This document shows positions 32,125 through 44,284 of a stretch of 64,000 nt of DNA, one piece after another (the stretch's first letter is position 1; the number at the start of each line of letters is the position of its first letter). The stretch is from Rhodanobacter sp. A1T4. Its GTDB lineage: Bacteria > Pseudomonadota > Gammaproteobacteria > Xanthomonadales > Rhodanobacteraceae. The position numbers and the translations under genes were made by a program. Under the pieces are notes generated by a model that was not told where the DNA came from, did no database searches, and saw nothing but the letters and a program-made list of their open reading frames with translations. The stretch is taken from contig NZ_JACHCP010000005.1 in assembly GCF_014207185.1 (NCBI RefSeq), forward strand, positions 1 to 64,000, read 5' to 3'.

Positions 32125-32125
32125 G

Positions 32126-34120
<1,995 letters not shown>

Positions 34121-34230
34121 CATTTGAGTCTACCCCTTCCACATCACCTTTAAAAGAGATTGAACGTGCTGTGGAAGTAGTACAAAGCAGGTCAACGGGA
34201 CTGATCAACAACGTACGCACACAAATGGGT

Positions 34231-35133
34231 TCAGGCCCATTTTCTATCGCCAGTAAAGGCGATACTCAACCAGTATTGCGTGCTCTGCCCGCCTAGCCGG
34301 TCGGCGATCTGCTGACGGATGGCATCGAGCTGCCCGATGCCGTCCAGACGATAGTCCGCAGGAACGATCACATGGATTTCGATGACGTCGACACGTCCGG
34401 TCTTGGTGACATAGCTGGTGTAATCAGGGAAGCCGTGCTCGATGATGAGGGCATCCATGATCGTGCGAACCTGACGATCGAGATCGCCTGGCGCCACCAT
34501 CAACACTTCCTGCAATGCATGCCATACCGTCATGACCGGCATGGGCAACAGACAAAGCGCGATGACCAGCAAGACGGCTGAATCGACATAGCGCTCCAGA
34601 GGAGCCAAGCTCGTGTTTACCATCAGGGCCGCTGCAACGAAACCGACCAGCAGGCCGGCACTGAGGCTGCCACCGATAAGCCATCCGCGCGCATCCAGTC
34701 TCAACAGCTCCGACGACAACGCTTTGGCACCACGCAGCATGTAAACGGAAATTGTCAGGCTGACGATACCGATCAGTGCAGCCCAGCCGGCACCCAGCCC
34801 GAAAGCCAAGGTATGTCCACCGCTCATCAAGCCAGTGATCGCATTGACCATGGCGTAGACGCAGGCCAGGCTGAGCATCGCGCTGTTGAAGGCGACGACG
34901 AGTGGCTCCAGATGCCAGTAGCCGTATTGAAACCGGCGACTGCCTTCATTGGACAAAAGCCGCGACACCGCCAGCACGACCAGCGTCAACAACACGTCGA
35001 CCAGTGAATAGATGCCGTCGAAGATGATCGCCTGGGAGCCCATCCACAGACCGAAACCCACGCACGCTGCACCAACGATCAGCGTGGCCGCAATCGAGCG
35101 CTTGAGCAGAGTCTGTTCGCGCGAAGTATCCAA
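34231..35133 (-). CDS. Cation diffusion facilitator (CDF) family transporter with altered metal site
   Basis: The 300-residue protein has five or six membrane segments in its first 210 residues and a cytoplasmic ferredoxin-like C-terminal domain (DVIEIHVIVPADYRLDGIGQ), the CDF layout. CDF proteins export zinc, iron, manganese or other divalent ions in exchange for protons. The usual helix-2 and helix-5 metal ligands are changed here: helix 2 reads FDGIYSLVDV (Tyr where Asp or His is expected) and helix 5 reads LDARGWLIGG (Gly where the second Asp is expected). Metal choice cannot be stated, and transport may differ from the classical mechanism. It is about 50 bases downstream of the RND adaptor gene on the same strand. 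Confidence 0.85.
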   Translation of the reverse strand: MDTSREQTLLKRSIAATLIVGAACVGFGLWMGSQAIIFDGIYSLVDVLLTLVVLAVSRLLSNEGSRRFQYGYWHLEPLVVAFNSAMLSLACVYAMVNAITGLMSGGHTLAFGLGAGWAALIGIVSLTISVYMLRGAKALSSELLRLDARGWLIGGSLSAGLLVGFVAAALMVNTSLAPLERYVDSAVLLVIALCLLPMPVMTVWHALQEVLMVAPGDLDRQVRTIMDALIIEHGFPDYTSYVTKTGRVDVIEIHVIVPADYRLDGIGQLDAIRQQIADRLGGQSTQYWLSIAFTGDRKWA

Positions 35134-35187
35134 GGACAGTTCTATCCCGCTTTACTTAACGTCGAGGTTTGGCCATTTCCGAAATGA

Positions 35188-36399
35188 TCAACCGCTACCG
35201 CCTGACGTTTCTTTTTTGGCTGCATCGCTATCGGATTTGTCATCCTTGGCGATGTTTACATGCTGGTTTTCATAGAGCGAATCTGACGGGCTCAACACGA
35301 TGTGCGAGTTGGCATCGAGACCCTCGGTGATTTCGACCGCACTGCCGAAATCCCTTCCGATGGTGACCGGCTGCAGATGAATCCTGTCTTGTGCATCCAC
35401 CAAGGCGACCCGTAAACCTTCGCTACGGAAGAGCAGCGTATTCGCAGGGACAATCACATCGTGTGTTGTCGTTGAAACGCCAAGTTTGACGGTGGCGTAA
35501 ACGCCCGGAACAAGGGATTGATCCGCATTGTCCAGATCGATCTCGGTGCGCAACGTGCGGCTATTGGCGTCCAATGCGTCCGCGCTGCGTGCCACGGTGC
35601 CGATGAGAGGTTTGGCGCCATAACTGTTCACCGTCACTTGTGTGGGCATGCCGATGTGCACGCTGCCGGCATAGATCTCTGGCACATCCACGAATACACG
35701 AAGCTTGGTCGTATCGGCAATCACGAACAAATTGCTTCCGGTGGAGCCCGCGTCGACCAACGCGCCGACATCGAGGTTGCGCTGCGTAATGACACCATCA
35801 AAGGGCGCGTTGATGTATTTGAACTGCTCCAGATTTTCCAGTCGCGCGACGTTCGAGCGATCGGCCTCCACCGTGGCAAAGTCGGCTTTCGCCTGCGCGT
35901 CGTACTGGTCGCCCAATTGTTTCGCGACGAGCCCAGTGCTCACGAGTTGGTCGTAGCGGATAGCCGTGACCTGCGCAAACTTGGCGTTGGCCTGGTCGCT
36001 GCGCATCTGCGCCTGCCCCTGACTGAGCTGATTGTCGACATCGGGGGTATCCAGGTCGGCCAGTCGCTGACCTTTCTTGACCTTGGCGCCGATGTCGACA
36101 TACCACTTGGCAACATAGCCGGTCGTGCGTGCGTAGATCTGGGCGTCCTGCCATGAGGAGACGGTACCGGGCAAACTCAGCGACTGACTACCCGGCGCAA
36201 CCTTCGGGGTAAGCACCGCAACAGTGGCCGTAGCATCCCGGTCAGTTTCGTTGGCTAGTTCATGGTGCGCGTGAACGCGCTCAAAAACGCCATACACCCC
36301 GAGCGCAACAAGTATTGCCGCCAGGATAATAAGCGCAAGCCGTGCACGATGCGGCGACGTGGGCGTGCGCTGAGATGGTGTGCTGGAAGGGTTGGACAT
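35188..36399 (-). CDS. RND efflux periplasmic adaptor subunit (membrane fusion protein)
   Basis: The 403-residue protein starts at ATG 36399, eleven bases after the RND pump stop. It has one N-terminal membrane anchor (ALIILAAILVALGVYGVF), a lipoyl half (VDIGAKVKKGQRLADLDTPD), a helical hairpin (QLSQGQAQMRSDQANAKFAQ through VEADRSNVARLENLEQFKYI), and the second lipoyl half with APFDGVITQRNLDVGALVDA. A beta-barrel and membrane-proximal domain follow (LRVFVDVPEIYAGSVHIGMP). Such adaptors link the inner-membrane pump to an outer-membrane channel. No channel gene is present here. Confidence 0.92.
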   Translation of the reverse strand: MSNPSSTPSQRTPTSPHRARLALIILAAILVALGVYGVFERVHAHHELANETDRDATATVAVLTPKVAPGSQSLSLPGTVSSWQDAQIYARTTGYVAKWYVDIGAKVKKGQRLADLDTPDVDNQLSQGQAQMRSDQANAKFAQVTAIRYDQLVSTGLVAKQLGDQYDAQAKADFATVEADRSNVARLENLEQFKYINAPFDGVITQRNLDVGALVDAGSTGSNLFVIADTTKLRVFVDVPEIYAGSVHIGMPTQVTVNSYGAKPLIGTVARSADALDANSRTLRTEIDLDNADQSLVPGVYATVKLGVSTTTHDVIVPANTLLFRSEGLRVALVDAQDRIHLQPVTIGRDFGSAVEITEGLDANSHIVLSPSDSLYENQHVNIAKDDKSDSDAAKKETSGGSG

Positions 36400-36409
36400 G
36401 ATCAGTATC

Positions 36410-39400
36410 TCAATCGGCAGCCGCGTGCCGGTGCGCCTGATGGCGTCGGTGCAGCAGACTGAAGAACGTTGGAACAAAGAAGAGAGTTGCTGCTGTTGCC
36501 AGCAACAGACCGCCGATCACAGCACGACCCAGCGGCGCATTCTGTTCGCCACCTTCGCCTAAACCCAATGCCATGGGAACCATACCGATAATCATGGCGA
36601 ACGCGGTCATCAGCACGGGACGAAAGCGCGCGAAGCCAGCCTCAATGGCCGCCTTCACCGGGTCGTCGTGATGATCCAGTCGCTCACGTGCGAAGCTGAT
36701 CACCAGAATCGAGTTTGCGGTCGCTACGCCCATGCACATGATGGCGCCCATCAACGCCGGCACGGACAACGGCGTGCCGGTCAGAAACAACATCCAGACC
36801 AGACCAGCCAGTGCCGCAGGCAAGGCAGCGATGATGATCAATGGATCGACCCAGCTCTGGAAATTCACCACGATCAGCAGGTAGACCAGGACAATCGCGA
36901 ACAGCAGGCCACCGATAAGCCCCCTGTAGGAGTCGCCCATGGTCTGCACTTGACCACGAACCGTGATATCGACGTCGCGCGGCAGATGTTTCGATGCCTC
37001 GGCAACAATTTTCTGGACATCGCTGCCAACGCTCCCCAGGTCGGTGTGATCGACTGATCCGTATAGATCCAATGTCGGCCGCGTACTGTAGTGCGAGACC
37101 ACGGCCGGGCCAACGCTGCGCGAAAAAGTCGCCACGTTCTCCAATATCTGACCCGCGGCCCCACCAGCAGATGTACTCGTGCTGGTCGTGCCGTTAACCG
37201 AAGCCCCCGTGGCACCGCTGGCGCTGGTGATCGACAAGGTCTTCAGATCTTGCAACGTATCGAGTCGATATTGCGGTGTTTGCGTGGCAATCGAATAACT
37301 GATGCCGGATTTCGGATCGACCCAGTAGGTAGGACTGACCTGGGATGAGCCGGCCAGTGCAGTGAGCAAATTGCTGGCCACGTCCTGTTGTGTGAGGCCA
37401 ACCAGGTTCGCGCGGGTACGATCGACGTTAACGTTGATTTGCGGCAGATTTTGCGCCTGCTGAATGCGCAGATCGACCAGGCCCGGAACATGCGACAGTT
37501 TGCCGAGAAGATCATTGGCTATCGTCGAGATCGCTTGCGGATCGTGTCCGGTGACCTGCACATCAATGGGTGCAGGTGAGCCGAAATTGAGTATCTGCCC
37601 GATAATGTCGGCGGCCAGAAACGAAAACGTGACACCGGGATATTTTTTCCTCAACTCCTGCCGCAGCGAACGGACGTAATCAACAGTCGGATGATGATCG
37701 TCGTTCAACGTGACGAAGATGTCGCCGTCGGATGTGCCAATGACGCCGGTGTTGCTGTAAGAGAGATTGATGCCGCTGTAAGGTAGCCCCAGCGTATCCA
37801 CAACGCTACCCAGTTCCTGTTTGGGAATGGCCTGCCTGATGACGTCCTCGATGCCATCGGCCAGGCGTGCCGTTTCCTCAATGCGCAAGCCTGTTTGCGC
37901 GTGGAAATGCAGCTTGATCTGCCCACCATCCACATACGGAAAGAAGTCACGCCCCAGCCAGGGCACCAGTAACGCCACCGATAGCGCGCAGGACGCGAAA
38001 AACAGGATGGCAAACAGTCCGCGATGGGACTCGGCAGTTTCCAGGGTGCCGCGATAGCCTTCGCGAATGCGCTCAAAGCGCTTCTCGAAACCCGCTTGAA
38101 AACGGCCCAACGGACCGGTCGGTTCTGCATGGTGATCATGCTTCTTCAACCAGTAAAGCGAGAGCGTCGGGACCAGCGTCCGCGATAGCACATACGACGC
38201 CAGCATCGCGAACACCACCGCTTCGGCGAGCGGCGCGAACAGATATTTGGCTACCCCGCCCAGGAAGAAGATCGGGACAAAAACGATACAGATGGATAGC
38301 GTCGAGACCAGTGCCGGCACGGCGATCTGGTGAGCGCCTTCCAGAATGGCGTCGTAGACCTCCTTGCCCTCCTCCAGATGCGAATTGATATTTTCGATCG
38401 TGACGGTGGCATCGTCGACCAGGATGCCAACGGCCAGCGCCAGACCTCCCAGCGTCATGATGTTGATCGTTTCGCCCAGGGCGGAAAGCGTGATGATCGA
38501 GGCGAGGATCGATAGCGGAATGGAAATCGCGATGATCAGCGTAGAGCGCCACGATCCGAGGAACAGCAGGATCATCAGACCCGTCAATGCCGCGGCGATA
38601 ACGCCCTCGCGAATGACGCCAGAAATAGCGGCGCGGACGAAGAGCGATTGATCCGAGATAGGGCTGATTTGCAGATTTCGGGGAATGGCCGCACGAATGC
38701 GCGGCAGCATCTTTTGCAGTGTGTCGACAATATCGAGCGTGGAAGCGTCACCGATTTTCAGAATCGACATCAGAACGGCGCGTTGCCCGTTCACACGCAC
38801 GATATTGGTTTGCGGCGGAGAGCCGTCATGCACCAGTGCAACATCACGGATGTAGGTGGTGATGCCATTGACGGTGCGGATTGGCGCATTGTTCAGATCA
38901 CTAATCTGCTGCGGGCTGCCATTCAGTCGCACGCTGTACTCGATATCTCCGACTTTCTCGGTGCCGGCCGGCAGAATCAAATTCTGCGCACCGATCGCCG
39001 CGACGACATCGCTGGGTGCCAGCCCGTGCGAGAGAAGCGCTTGCGGATTGAGATCCACCTGGATCTGACGCTGCTTGCCGCCGTACGGATAGGGTGTTGC
39101 CGCACCACGCACCGAAGTAACAAAGGTACGCACGATTTGGTTGGCATCGTCAAAGATCGTCGACTCGGAAAGTTCCTTTGATGACAAGGCAAACTGCAGG
39201 ATCGGAACTGTCGATGCGTTGTAGACAATGATCAGCGGTGGCGTCGTGCCTTGCGGCATGGATTTGACCGTGGTTTGCGCAATCGCCGTGATCTGCGCAA
39301 TCGCCATATCGACGTTGACGTTCGGCTGGAAAAATACCTTTACCAGCCCGACGCCGTTCAATGATTGCGTTTCAGTGTGCTCGACATCGTTGACCGTGGT

Positions 39401-39616
39401 GGTGAGCGAACGCTCGAAGCCAGTCACGATGCGATTGTTCATGTCATCGGCCGGCAGACCGGTGTACTGCCAGACCACCGACACGACGGGGATGTTGATA
39501 TTGGGAAAAATGTCGGTCGGTGTACGCAGAACAGCGAGTGGCCCAAGAATCAGCAACAACAGCGCCAAGACGATAAAAGTGAGCGGGCGCTCTAGCGCAA
39601 TTCTGACGATCCACAT
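36410..39616 (-). CDS. RND-family efflux pump, inner-membrane transporter
   Basis: I start at ATG 39616 (MWIVRIALERPLTFIVLALL), since the frame's further nine codons have no better signal; the protein is then 1068 residues, normal for AcrB/MdtB-like pumps. It has twelve membrane helices, two large periplasmic loops, the helix-4 proton-relay GILVDDATVTIENINSHLEE with the paired Asp, and matching helix-10 Asn-containing ATANSILVISFARE. A Ser/Thr/Ala-rich insertion (SASGATGASVNGTTSTSTSA) sits in the second loop. The FPYVDGGQIKLHFHAQTGLR type is typical of multidrug exporters of this class. It forms a unit with the adaptor; the substrates are not readable. Confidence 0.92.
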   Translation of the reverse strand: MWIVRIALERPLTFIVLALLLLILGPLAVLRTPTDIFPNINIPVVSVVWQYTGLPADDMNNRIVTGFERSLTTTVNDVEHTETQSLNGVGLVKVFFQPNVNVDMAIAQITAIAQTTVKSMPQGTTPPLIIVYNASTVPILQFALSSKELSESTIFDDANQIVRTFVTSVRGAATPYPYGGKQRQIQVDLNPQALLSHGLAPSDVVAAIGAQNLILPAGTEKVGDIEYSVRLNGSPQQISDLNNAPIRTVNGITTYIRDVALVHDGSPPQTNIVRVNGQRAVLMSILKIGDASTLDIVDTLQKMLPRIRAAIPRNLQISPISDQSLFVRAAISGVIREGVIAAALTGLMILLFLGSWRSTLIIAISIPLSILASIITLSALGETINIMTLGGLALAVGILVDDATVTIENINSHLEEGKEVYDAILEGAHQIAVPALVSTLSICIVFVPIFFLGGVAKYLFAPLAEAVVFAMLASYVLSRTLVPTLSLYWLKKHDHHAEPTGPLGRFQAGFEKRFERIREGYRGTLETAESHRGLFAILFFASCALSVALLVPWLGRDFFPYVDGGQIKLHFHAQTGLRIEETARLADGIEDVIRQAIPKQELGSVVDTLGLPYSGINLSYSNTGVIGTSDGDIFVTLNDDHHPTVDYVRSLRQELRKKYPGVTFSFLAADIIGQILNFGSPAPIDVQVTGHDPQAISTIANDLLGKLSHVPGLVDLRIQQAQNLPQINVNVDRTRANLVGLTQQDVASNLLTALAGSSQVSPTYWVDPKSGISYSIATQTPQYRLDTLQDLKTLSITSASGATGASVNGTTSTSTSAGGAAGQILENVATFSRSVGPAVVSHYSTRPTLDLYGSVDHTDLGSVGSDVQKIVAEASKHLPRDVDITVRGQVQTMGDSYRGLIGGLLFAIVLVYLLIVVNFQSWVDPLIIIAALPAALAGLVWMLFLTGTPLSVPALMGAIMCMGVATANSILVISFARERLDHHDDPVKAAIEAGFARFRPVLMTAFAMIIGMVPMALGLGEGGEQNAPLGRAVIGGLLLATAATLFFVPTFFSLLHRRHQAHRHAAAD

Positions 39617-40198
39617 CGGCGTTGTATTCCATCGGTCACGCACACGGCAGACGGCGCCATATGCCGAGCGAGATTTGCTTTAGAAGGGGAATAGTAGCCT
39701 AGACAGCTTTGACTATCTTGGCGCTATGCCAAAGGTAATGCATTGATTCGCATGAATTTGCGCGTCTTTCACGAATCTCAATTTCCTGATGGCGATAGTC
39801 CAGGCAGGTTTGTGCCGCAGCGAATCAGTGATGCATGCAGTGAACTTGTGCGCCGGCCCGCCTGCCACAACACATGCCCGCCAAATCTTTTCTTCTGACT
39901 TACTGGCGGACTGATCACCCGCTCGTCGTCCTGCCGCGTCTAACCCACAACCCCGAAGACTGGATCTATCACGGCACAGCCAAACTCAATGGCGTAACCG
40001 GCACGCTGGCTTTTCGCTGCTGATGGCTAGCAAAGATCTTCGGATACGTGGCTGAAATACAAAACAGACACGGCGGCCACCGCGCGCAAGAAAATCCCGT
40101 CCATGCAAGCAAACCGCACCCTAAAGTTTGGGTCGGCAAGGTCGATAACGATTCTGACGACGCTGTTTAGAAAATATCTGCAACGAAAGGATTGACCC
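39617..40198. other. Gene-poor stretch upstream of the RND pump
   Basis: These 580 bases lie between the divergent RND operon and the small secreted protein gene and must contain both promoters. A plus-strand frame near 39873-40022 looks protein-like but is broken by a frameshift, so I call no gene. Confidence 0.4.
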
Positions 40199-40561
40199 AT
40201 GAAACATCTACTTGCCGCTACCCTCATGCTGTTGGCGCCGCTGACTGCCCACGCAGCTTGCTCGGCCACTGATTTCTCGATCGAGGATTTCAAGGCAGGC
40301 GCGACCGGTGCCGGTGGTGCCATACGCCTGAGCCTCAAGGGCAAATTGGTCAACCATTGCGCCACGGCCGCCGCCGCGCAGGTCCGCGTCGATGCCAAAG
40401 ATGGCAGCGGTACCGTGCTGGCGACCAAACAGGGCTGGCCAGGCGGCACCACCAATATCGCACCGGGCCAGTCAGTCGACTTCGACCTGGGCAGGCTGCT
40501 GCGTTACCAGTCCGACATGCAGACCTACTCGGCAGCGATCACGGATGTACGCACCTGGTAA
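40199..40561 (+). CDS. Small secreted protein (120 aa)
   Basis: The product begins with a clear signal peptide (MKHLLAATLMLLAPLTAHAA, cut after AHA), and the start ATG has GAAAGGA nine bases upstream. The mature domain of about 100 residues reads like a small beta-sandwich (DFSIEDFKAGATGAGGAIRL, AAAAQVRVDAKDGSGTVLAT, GQSVDFDLGRLLRY), similar to the FxLYD type of extracellular domain that measures bonding at a membrane surface. Two cysteines (AACSAT, NHCATA) may pair. It is not connected with the flanking operons. Function unknown. Confidence 0.7.
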   Translation: MKHLLAATLMLLAPLTAHAACSATDFSIEDFKAGATGAGGAIRLSLKGKLVNHCATAAAAQVRVDAKDGSGTVLATKQGWPGGTTNIAPGQSVDFDLGRLLRYQSDMQTYSAAITDVRTW

Positions 40562-40913
40562 CTGTTGGCACGCCGATTTATTCAATTTGCGTCGCGGTGA
40601 TGCCGCGGCAATACGTGACTCGTCGATTCGACGGGGTCTGATCCAGCGCTGATCGAAAGATTGGCGCTGGCGGCGTTTGGCCGATCCGCACAACGGCCTT
40701 GTACAAACTCGTCCGTTCGACGGGTATTTGAAATTACCTGTTTCTCCCCGGCTCTGATTTCAGCTGCAGCACAGCCTGCTCAAGTTCGATGCAGGTGCAC
40801 GAACAGGTATTCGCCGCTTGGGCAATGCCGTGGTGGTGAACGGCGTACTCCATGCCAGCCAACGCCCCGCCAGATATCGAACACGATAGACGCTCCTGCA
40901 GGCGTTCCTCTTT
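40562..40913. other. Intergenic region before the chemotaxis cluster
   Basis: About 350 bases without a supported gene. A short CCTGCAGG-centred stem at about 40889-40906 lies just past the end of the STAS gene; it has no T run on the minus strand, so I do not call it a terminator. Confidence 0.35.
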
Positions 40914-41219
40914 TCAATGCAGGACAAACAGCTTGTCGAAGCCCGCCACACGCAAGGTGCCGCGCAGAGCCGACCCGGCATTGACGATACGAATCTCGGC
41001 GCGATCGCCACCGGCATGTTCGCGCAGCAGCAGCAGCATGCCGAGAGCCGAACTGTCCATGCTGCCGACCTCCCCCAGATCCATGATGTAACTGCGCGCG
41101 GGCTTGCGATCGCCCAGGCAGGCATCGTGAAACGCACGATGCACGGTGAAGTCGAAATGCTCGCCAAACTGCAGGGTCAGGCAATCCTGTTCGGTGTCGT
41201 GATGTATGTTGAGGTGCAT
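40914..41219 (-). CDS. STAS-domain protein (anti-sigma-factor-antagonist type)
   Basis: I start at ATG 41219, preceded by AAGGAAGG, 54 codons inside the longest frame. The 101-residue protein MHLNIHHDTEQDCLTLQFGE is a single STAS domain with the family's phospho-site region SYIMDLGEVGSMDSSALGML (Ser-Ser) and a final helix/strand RIVNAGSALRGTLRVAGFDK. Such proteins are switched by phosphorylation by a Ser/Thr kinase or act as adaptors. It is the last gene of the first chemotaxis operon and one of two STAS genes in it; no partner kinase is encoded nearby. Confidence 0.85.
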   Translation of the reverse strand: MHLNIHHDTEQDCLTLQFGEHFDFTVHRAFHDACLGDRKPARSYIMDLGEVGSMDSSALGMLLLLREHAGGDRAEIRIVNAGSALRGTLRVAGFDKLFVLH

Positions 41220-41233
41220 AGCGTTGCCTTCCT

Positions 41234-42418
41234 TCAGAACAGTTCGATTTCGCCGGCATCCATCGTGCTCTGCAGGGCAGGGCCACGTGAACGCAAGCGC
41301 GCTTTTTCGCGCTGCAGGGCCAGTCGGGTACGCACCCTTTGCGCCCGCTCTTCCAGTGCACCGGCGTCGATCGGACCGCATGCAATCTCTTCGATGTCGC
41401 GGGTGGTTTCAGCGGCGACCCCCTGCAGTTCGACCAGGCGCGTGCGGGTCTGGTTGAGCAGCTGGCTGAGAATATCCTCGAACTGCAGCGAGCGGATCGT
41501 GGTGGATACGTCGTTGCTCAGGCCGCGATTGATCTCCACCACCTGGTCGGCCACGGCATTGGTGCGCGCATCGCTCTCGGTGACATGCGCCATCATGGCG
41601 TCGATGCCACCCTTGGCCGACAACGCAACATTGAGATCCTGCGAAGCGAGCGCGCCAATCAAGCCGCGCACCTGATCCATCGCCGTCCGGGCACGCTCGA
41701 CATGGCTGCCAATCTGTTCGTTGAATTGATTGGAGTTGCTGGCCAGGTTGCGGATTTCACCCGCGACCACCGCGAAGCCACGACCAGCCTCGCCGGCACG
41801 CGCCGCCTCGATGGCAGCATTCAGGGCCAGCAGGTTGGTTTCCTCAGCGATGGTGTTGACGTTCTTAAGCAGCGCGAACACCGCGTCCATTTCCTTCGAC
41901 ATGCCGTCGATGCGATAGACAATGCGCAGGCTTTCGCGCGACAGCTGCACGATCAGCCCGACGAAATGTTCCAGCAGATCACTGGTACGCGCGGCGAAAT
42001 CCTGCACCGAAACGCCGCCATTCTGGACATCGATGATCTGTTTGAGCAGCGACTGCTGCAGGCCGGTCTTGTGCGACAGGCCGTCGAATCCGCCACCAAG
42101 CTCGGACACCGCATCGCGCAGCAGATCGAGTGCCTGATGCAGTTCGCGCGAAGCATGGCCCAACTCGTCGACCAAGGCACCCCGCACATCTTCGAGCGCC
42201 TCTCGTACCGGCGTACTGTCGACCGCAGGCGCGGCTTCTGGCATGGCGGTCACGCTGGCAAGTTGCCGGTATTCGTTGAACCACAGCACGCCGATAGCGA
42301 TTGTCAGCGACGGCGCCAGCCATAGCGGATGCCAGAACAGGCACAGAAGGAACGCCACCGCGCTGGCAGCAATGCCGACGACAGGACGTGGAACGGACTT
42401 TGCGCTAGGCACTGACAT
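41234..42418 (-). CDS. Methyl-accepting-chemotaxis-like protein without periplasmic domain
   Basis: From ATG 42418 the protein has 394 residues. Two hydrophobic stretches ([19 protein letters not shown] and [16 protein letters not shown]) form a membrane hairpin with hardly any loop between. The rest is cytoplasmic coiled coil with the receptor tip [20 protein letters not shown] and [20 protein letters not shown]. It lacks a periplasmic sensor domain, so it must sense membrane or cytoplasmic signals. After the tip only a shorter return helix follows, ending in GEIELF, which resembles the CheD C-terminus (GEVELF). It lies between cheB and a STAS gene. Confidence 0.85.
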   Translation of the reverse strand: MSVPSAKSVPRPVVGIAASAVAFLLCLFWHPLWLAPSLTIAIGVLWFNEYRQLASVTAMPEAAPAVDSTPVREALEDVRGALVDELGHASRELHQALDLLRDAVSELGGGFDGLSHKTGLQQSLLKQIIDVQNGGVSVQDFAARTSDLLEHFVGLIVQLSRESLRIVYRIDGMSKEMDAVFALLKNVNTIAEETNLLALNAAIEAARAGEAGRGFAVVAGEIRNLASNSNQFNEQIGSHVERARTAMDQVRGLIGALASQDLNVALSAKGGIDAMMAHVTESDARTNAVADQVVEINRGLSNDVSTTIRSLQFEDILSQLLNQTRTRLVELQGVAAETTRDIEEIACGPIDAGALEERAQRVRTRLALQREKARLRSRGPALQSTMDAGEIELF

Positions 42419-42434
42419 GAGGAATTCCGATGCT

Positions 42435-43532
42435 TCAGGAGACGACGCGCAGCGCGCCGGCGATGGGTTGTTGAGCCAGCGCGAGCAATCGCGCAGCAAT
42501 ACGTTCCAGAGGCAGCATTTCGTCGGCCGCCCCCATCTTCCAGGCCGCGCCAGGCATGCCCCACACCACCGACGTGGCCTCGTCCTGCACCAGCGTGGGT
42601 GCACCGCCATCGCGCAACTCGAGCAATCCGCGGGCACCGTCATCGCCCATGCCCGTCAGCAACACGGCAACCGTCGACGCACCGACATTCGCCGCCATGG
42701 AGCGGAACAGCACGTCGACGCTGGGCTTGTGGCGATTGACCTGTGGACCGTCATGCAGCCGGCAAACGTGTTTGGCACCGTCCCACATCACCAACAGATG
42801 CTGGCTACCCGGCGCGATGTACGCATGACCTGGCTGGATCGGCTGACCATCGCGCGCTTCGCATACGCGCATCGCGGAACAGTGATCCACGCGCGCGGCA
42901 AACGGACCACTGAAGGCCGCCGGAATATGCTGCGTGATGACGATAGGCGGTGCATCGGGCGGCATCGCCGCGAGCAGCACACGGATCGCTTCGGTGCCAC
43001 CCGTGGATGCGCCGATGGCGATGATCCTGCCACTGCCACGGGTTCCCGGCGACGGCATGCGCGGCAACACGGCATCGGCCGAAAGCCGGGGCGGCACGTC
43101 CAGTTTCTGCACCGCGGTATATGCGCGCGGCTTCGAGAGAGCGGCCAACTTCACCTTGGCGCAGATGTCCTGGGCGCTTTCGGCAAAACTGTTGGCCAGG
43201 TCGCTCGAAGGCTTGGTGAAAAAGTCCACTGCGCCCAGTTCCAGCGCGCGCAACGTGACCTCGGCACCACGTTCGGTCAGCGAAGAAACCATCACGACCG
43301 GCATCGGCCGCAAGCGCATGAGGTTTTCCAGAAAGGTCAGCCCGTCCATGCGCGGCATTTCCACGTCGAGCGTGAGCACATCGGGATTGAGCAGCTTGAT
43401 CTTGTCACGCGCAATCAGCGGATCAGCAGCCACGCCAACCACCTCGATGCCGGGATCGGAATCGAGCATGGCCGACAGCAACTTCCTCACCAGAGCGGAG
43501 TCGTCGATTACCAGGACGCGCACTTTTTCCAT
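42435..43532 (-). CDS. cheB: Chemotaxis protein-glutamate methylesterase/deamidase CheB
   Basis: CheB removes methyl groups from receptors and deamidates glutamines. The 365-residue protein starts at ATG 43532 ([20 protein letters not shown]). The receiver domain has Asp56 in [13 protein letters not shown] and the Lys in FFTKPSS. A linker at about 110-170 leads to the methylesterase domain with [15 protein letters not shown] (Ser176), [10 protein letters not shown] (His202) and [13 protein letters not shown] (catalytic Asp298). It is transcribed with cheD, cheR and mcp. Confidence 0.95.
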   Translation of the reverse strand: MEKVRVLVIDDSALVRKLLSAMLDSDPGIEVVGVAADPLIARDKIKLLNPDVLTLDVEMPRMDGLTFLENLMRLRPMPVVMVSSLTERGAEVTLRALELGAVDFFTKPSSDLANSFAESAQDICAKVKLAALSKPRAYTAVQKLDVPPRLSADAVLPRMPSPGTRGSGRIIAIGASTGGTEAIRVLLAAMPPDAPPIVITQHIPAAFSGPFAARVDHCSAMRVCEARDGQPIQPGHAYIAPGSQHLLVMWDGAKHVCRLHDGPQVNRHKPSVDVLFRSMAANVGASTVAVLLTGMGDDGARGLLELRDGGAPTLVQDEATSVVWGMPGAAWKMGAADEMLPLERIAARLLALAQQPIAGALRVVS

Positions 43533-43633
43533 TGCTACTGTTCTCGTCTTGTATGGATGGAAACTGCGCCAGAGGAACACGCAAACATCGTTGATTCGCC
43601 ATCGGCACCTGCCGCTTGCCCGCCGAATTCCAG

Positions 43634-44284
43634 CTAAAACAATTCCACCTCACCCTTTATCGGATCATTTGCCAAACGCTTGAGGTAATGTTGTTCGCGA
43701 TCGGTCACCGCCACGTCGCGCACCGCACGCAGCTGTCGTACACGCACCCGTCCGCTGGCCGGAAAGAACTGCACCTGGCGCGGATAGATATCGCCAACAT
43801 CGGCGGCCAGCAACTCCAGACCTTCTGCGGCAAGGTAGCGCTTGATGAAAGCGATATTGCGTTGTCCCACATCGGTCATCTGCGCCAACACACGACCGCC
43901 GCCGAAGACCTTCACCCCCAGATCCTCCCGGCGTCCGCCAGCCTTGAGGATGGCGTTGATCAATTGCTCCATGGCGTCATTGCCGTAGCGCGCTGCGCGC
44001 CCAACCGCCGATGACCAGCTGTCGCGATCACCCAACGGCTCCGGCAGCATGAAATGATTCATCCCGCCGATCTGCCGCTGCCGGTCGCGGACGCAGGCCG
44101 AAATACACGATCCGAGTACGGTGGAAATCATTTCTTCCTGCGCACTCACGTAGAACTCGCCGGGCAAGACCTTGACCGTCATGCAGCCGTGGCCGGGATC
44201 CCAGAACCGGCGCATGTGTTCAAAGCCGGGGATCACCGCCGGTACGGCTGCCAGTGCTGCCAGCCCAGACGCAAAGGCATTCAT
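43634..44284 (-). CDS. cheD: Chemoreceptor glutamine deamidase CheD
   Basis: CheD deamidates glutamines in receptors to glutamates. The 216-residue protein has the catalytic Cys60 in [13 protein letters not shown], His77 in [13 protein letters not shown], and the KVFGGGRVL and [14 protein letters not shown] segments of the family. The ATG overlaps the cheR stop (ATGA). The N-terminal 25 residues are an extension with an Ala-rich hydrophobic stretch. It ends in KGEVELF, shared with the receptor-like protein of the same operon; CheD/CheC systems use such contacts in other bacteria, but no CheC gene is visible here. Confidence 0.93.
   Translation of the reverse strand: MNAFASGLAALAAVPAVIPGFEHMRRFWDPGHGCMTVKVLPGEFYVSAQEEMISTVLGSCISACVRDRQRQIGGMNHFMLPEPLGDRDSWSSAVGRAARYGNDAMEQLINAILKAGGRREDLGVKVFGGGRVLAQMTDVGQRNIAFIKRYLAAEGLELLAADVGDIYPRQVQFFPASGRVRVRQLRAVRDVAVTDREQHYLKRLANDPIKGEVELF

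Noticed and set aside
39873-40022. Plus-strand small ORF starting MPAKSFLLT with a protein-like second half
   Set aside because: The two halves are in different frames (151 bases from ATG to the final stop), and the first frame ends after 13 codons. No second element supports a real gene.
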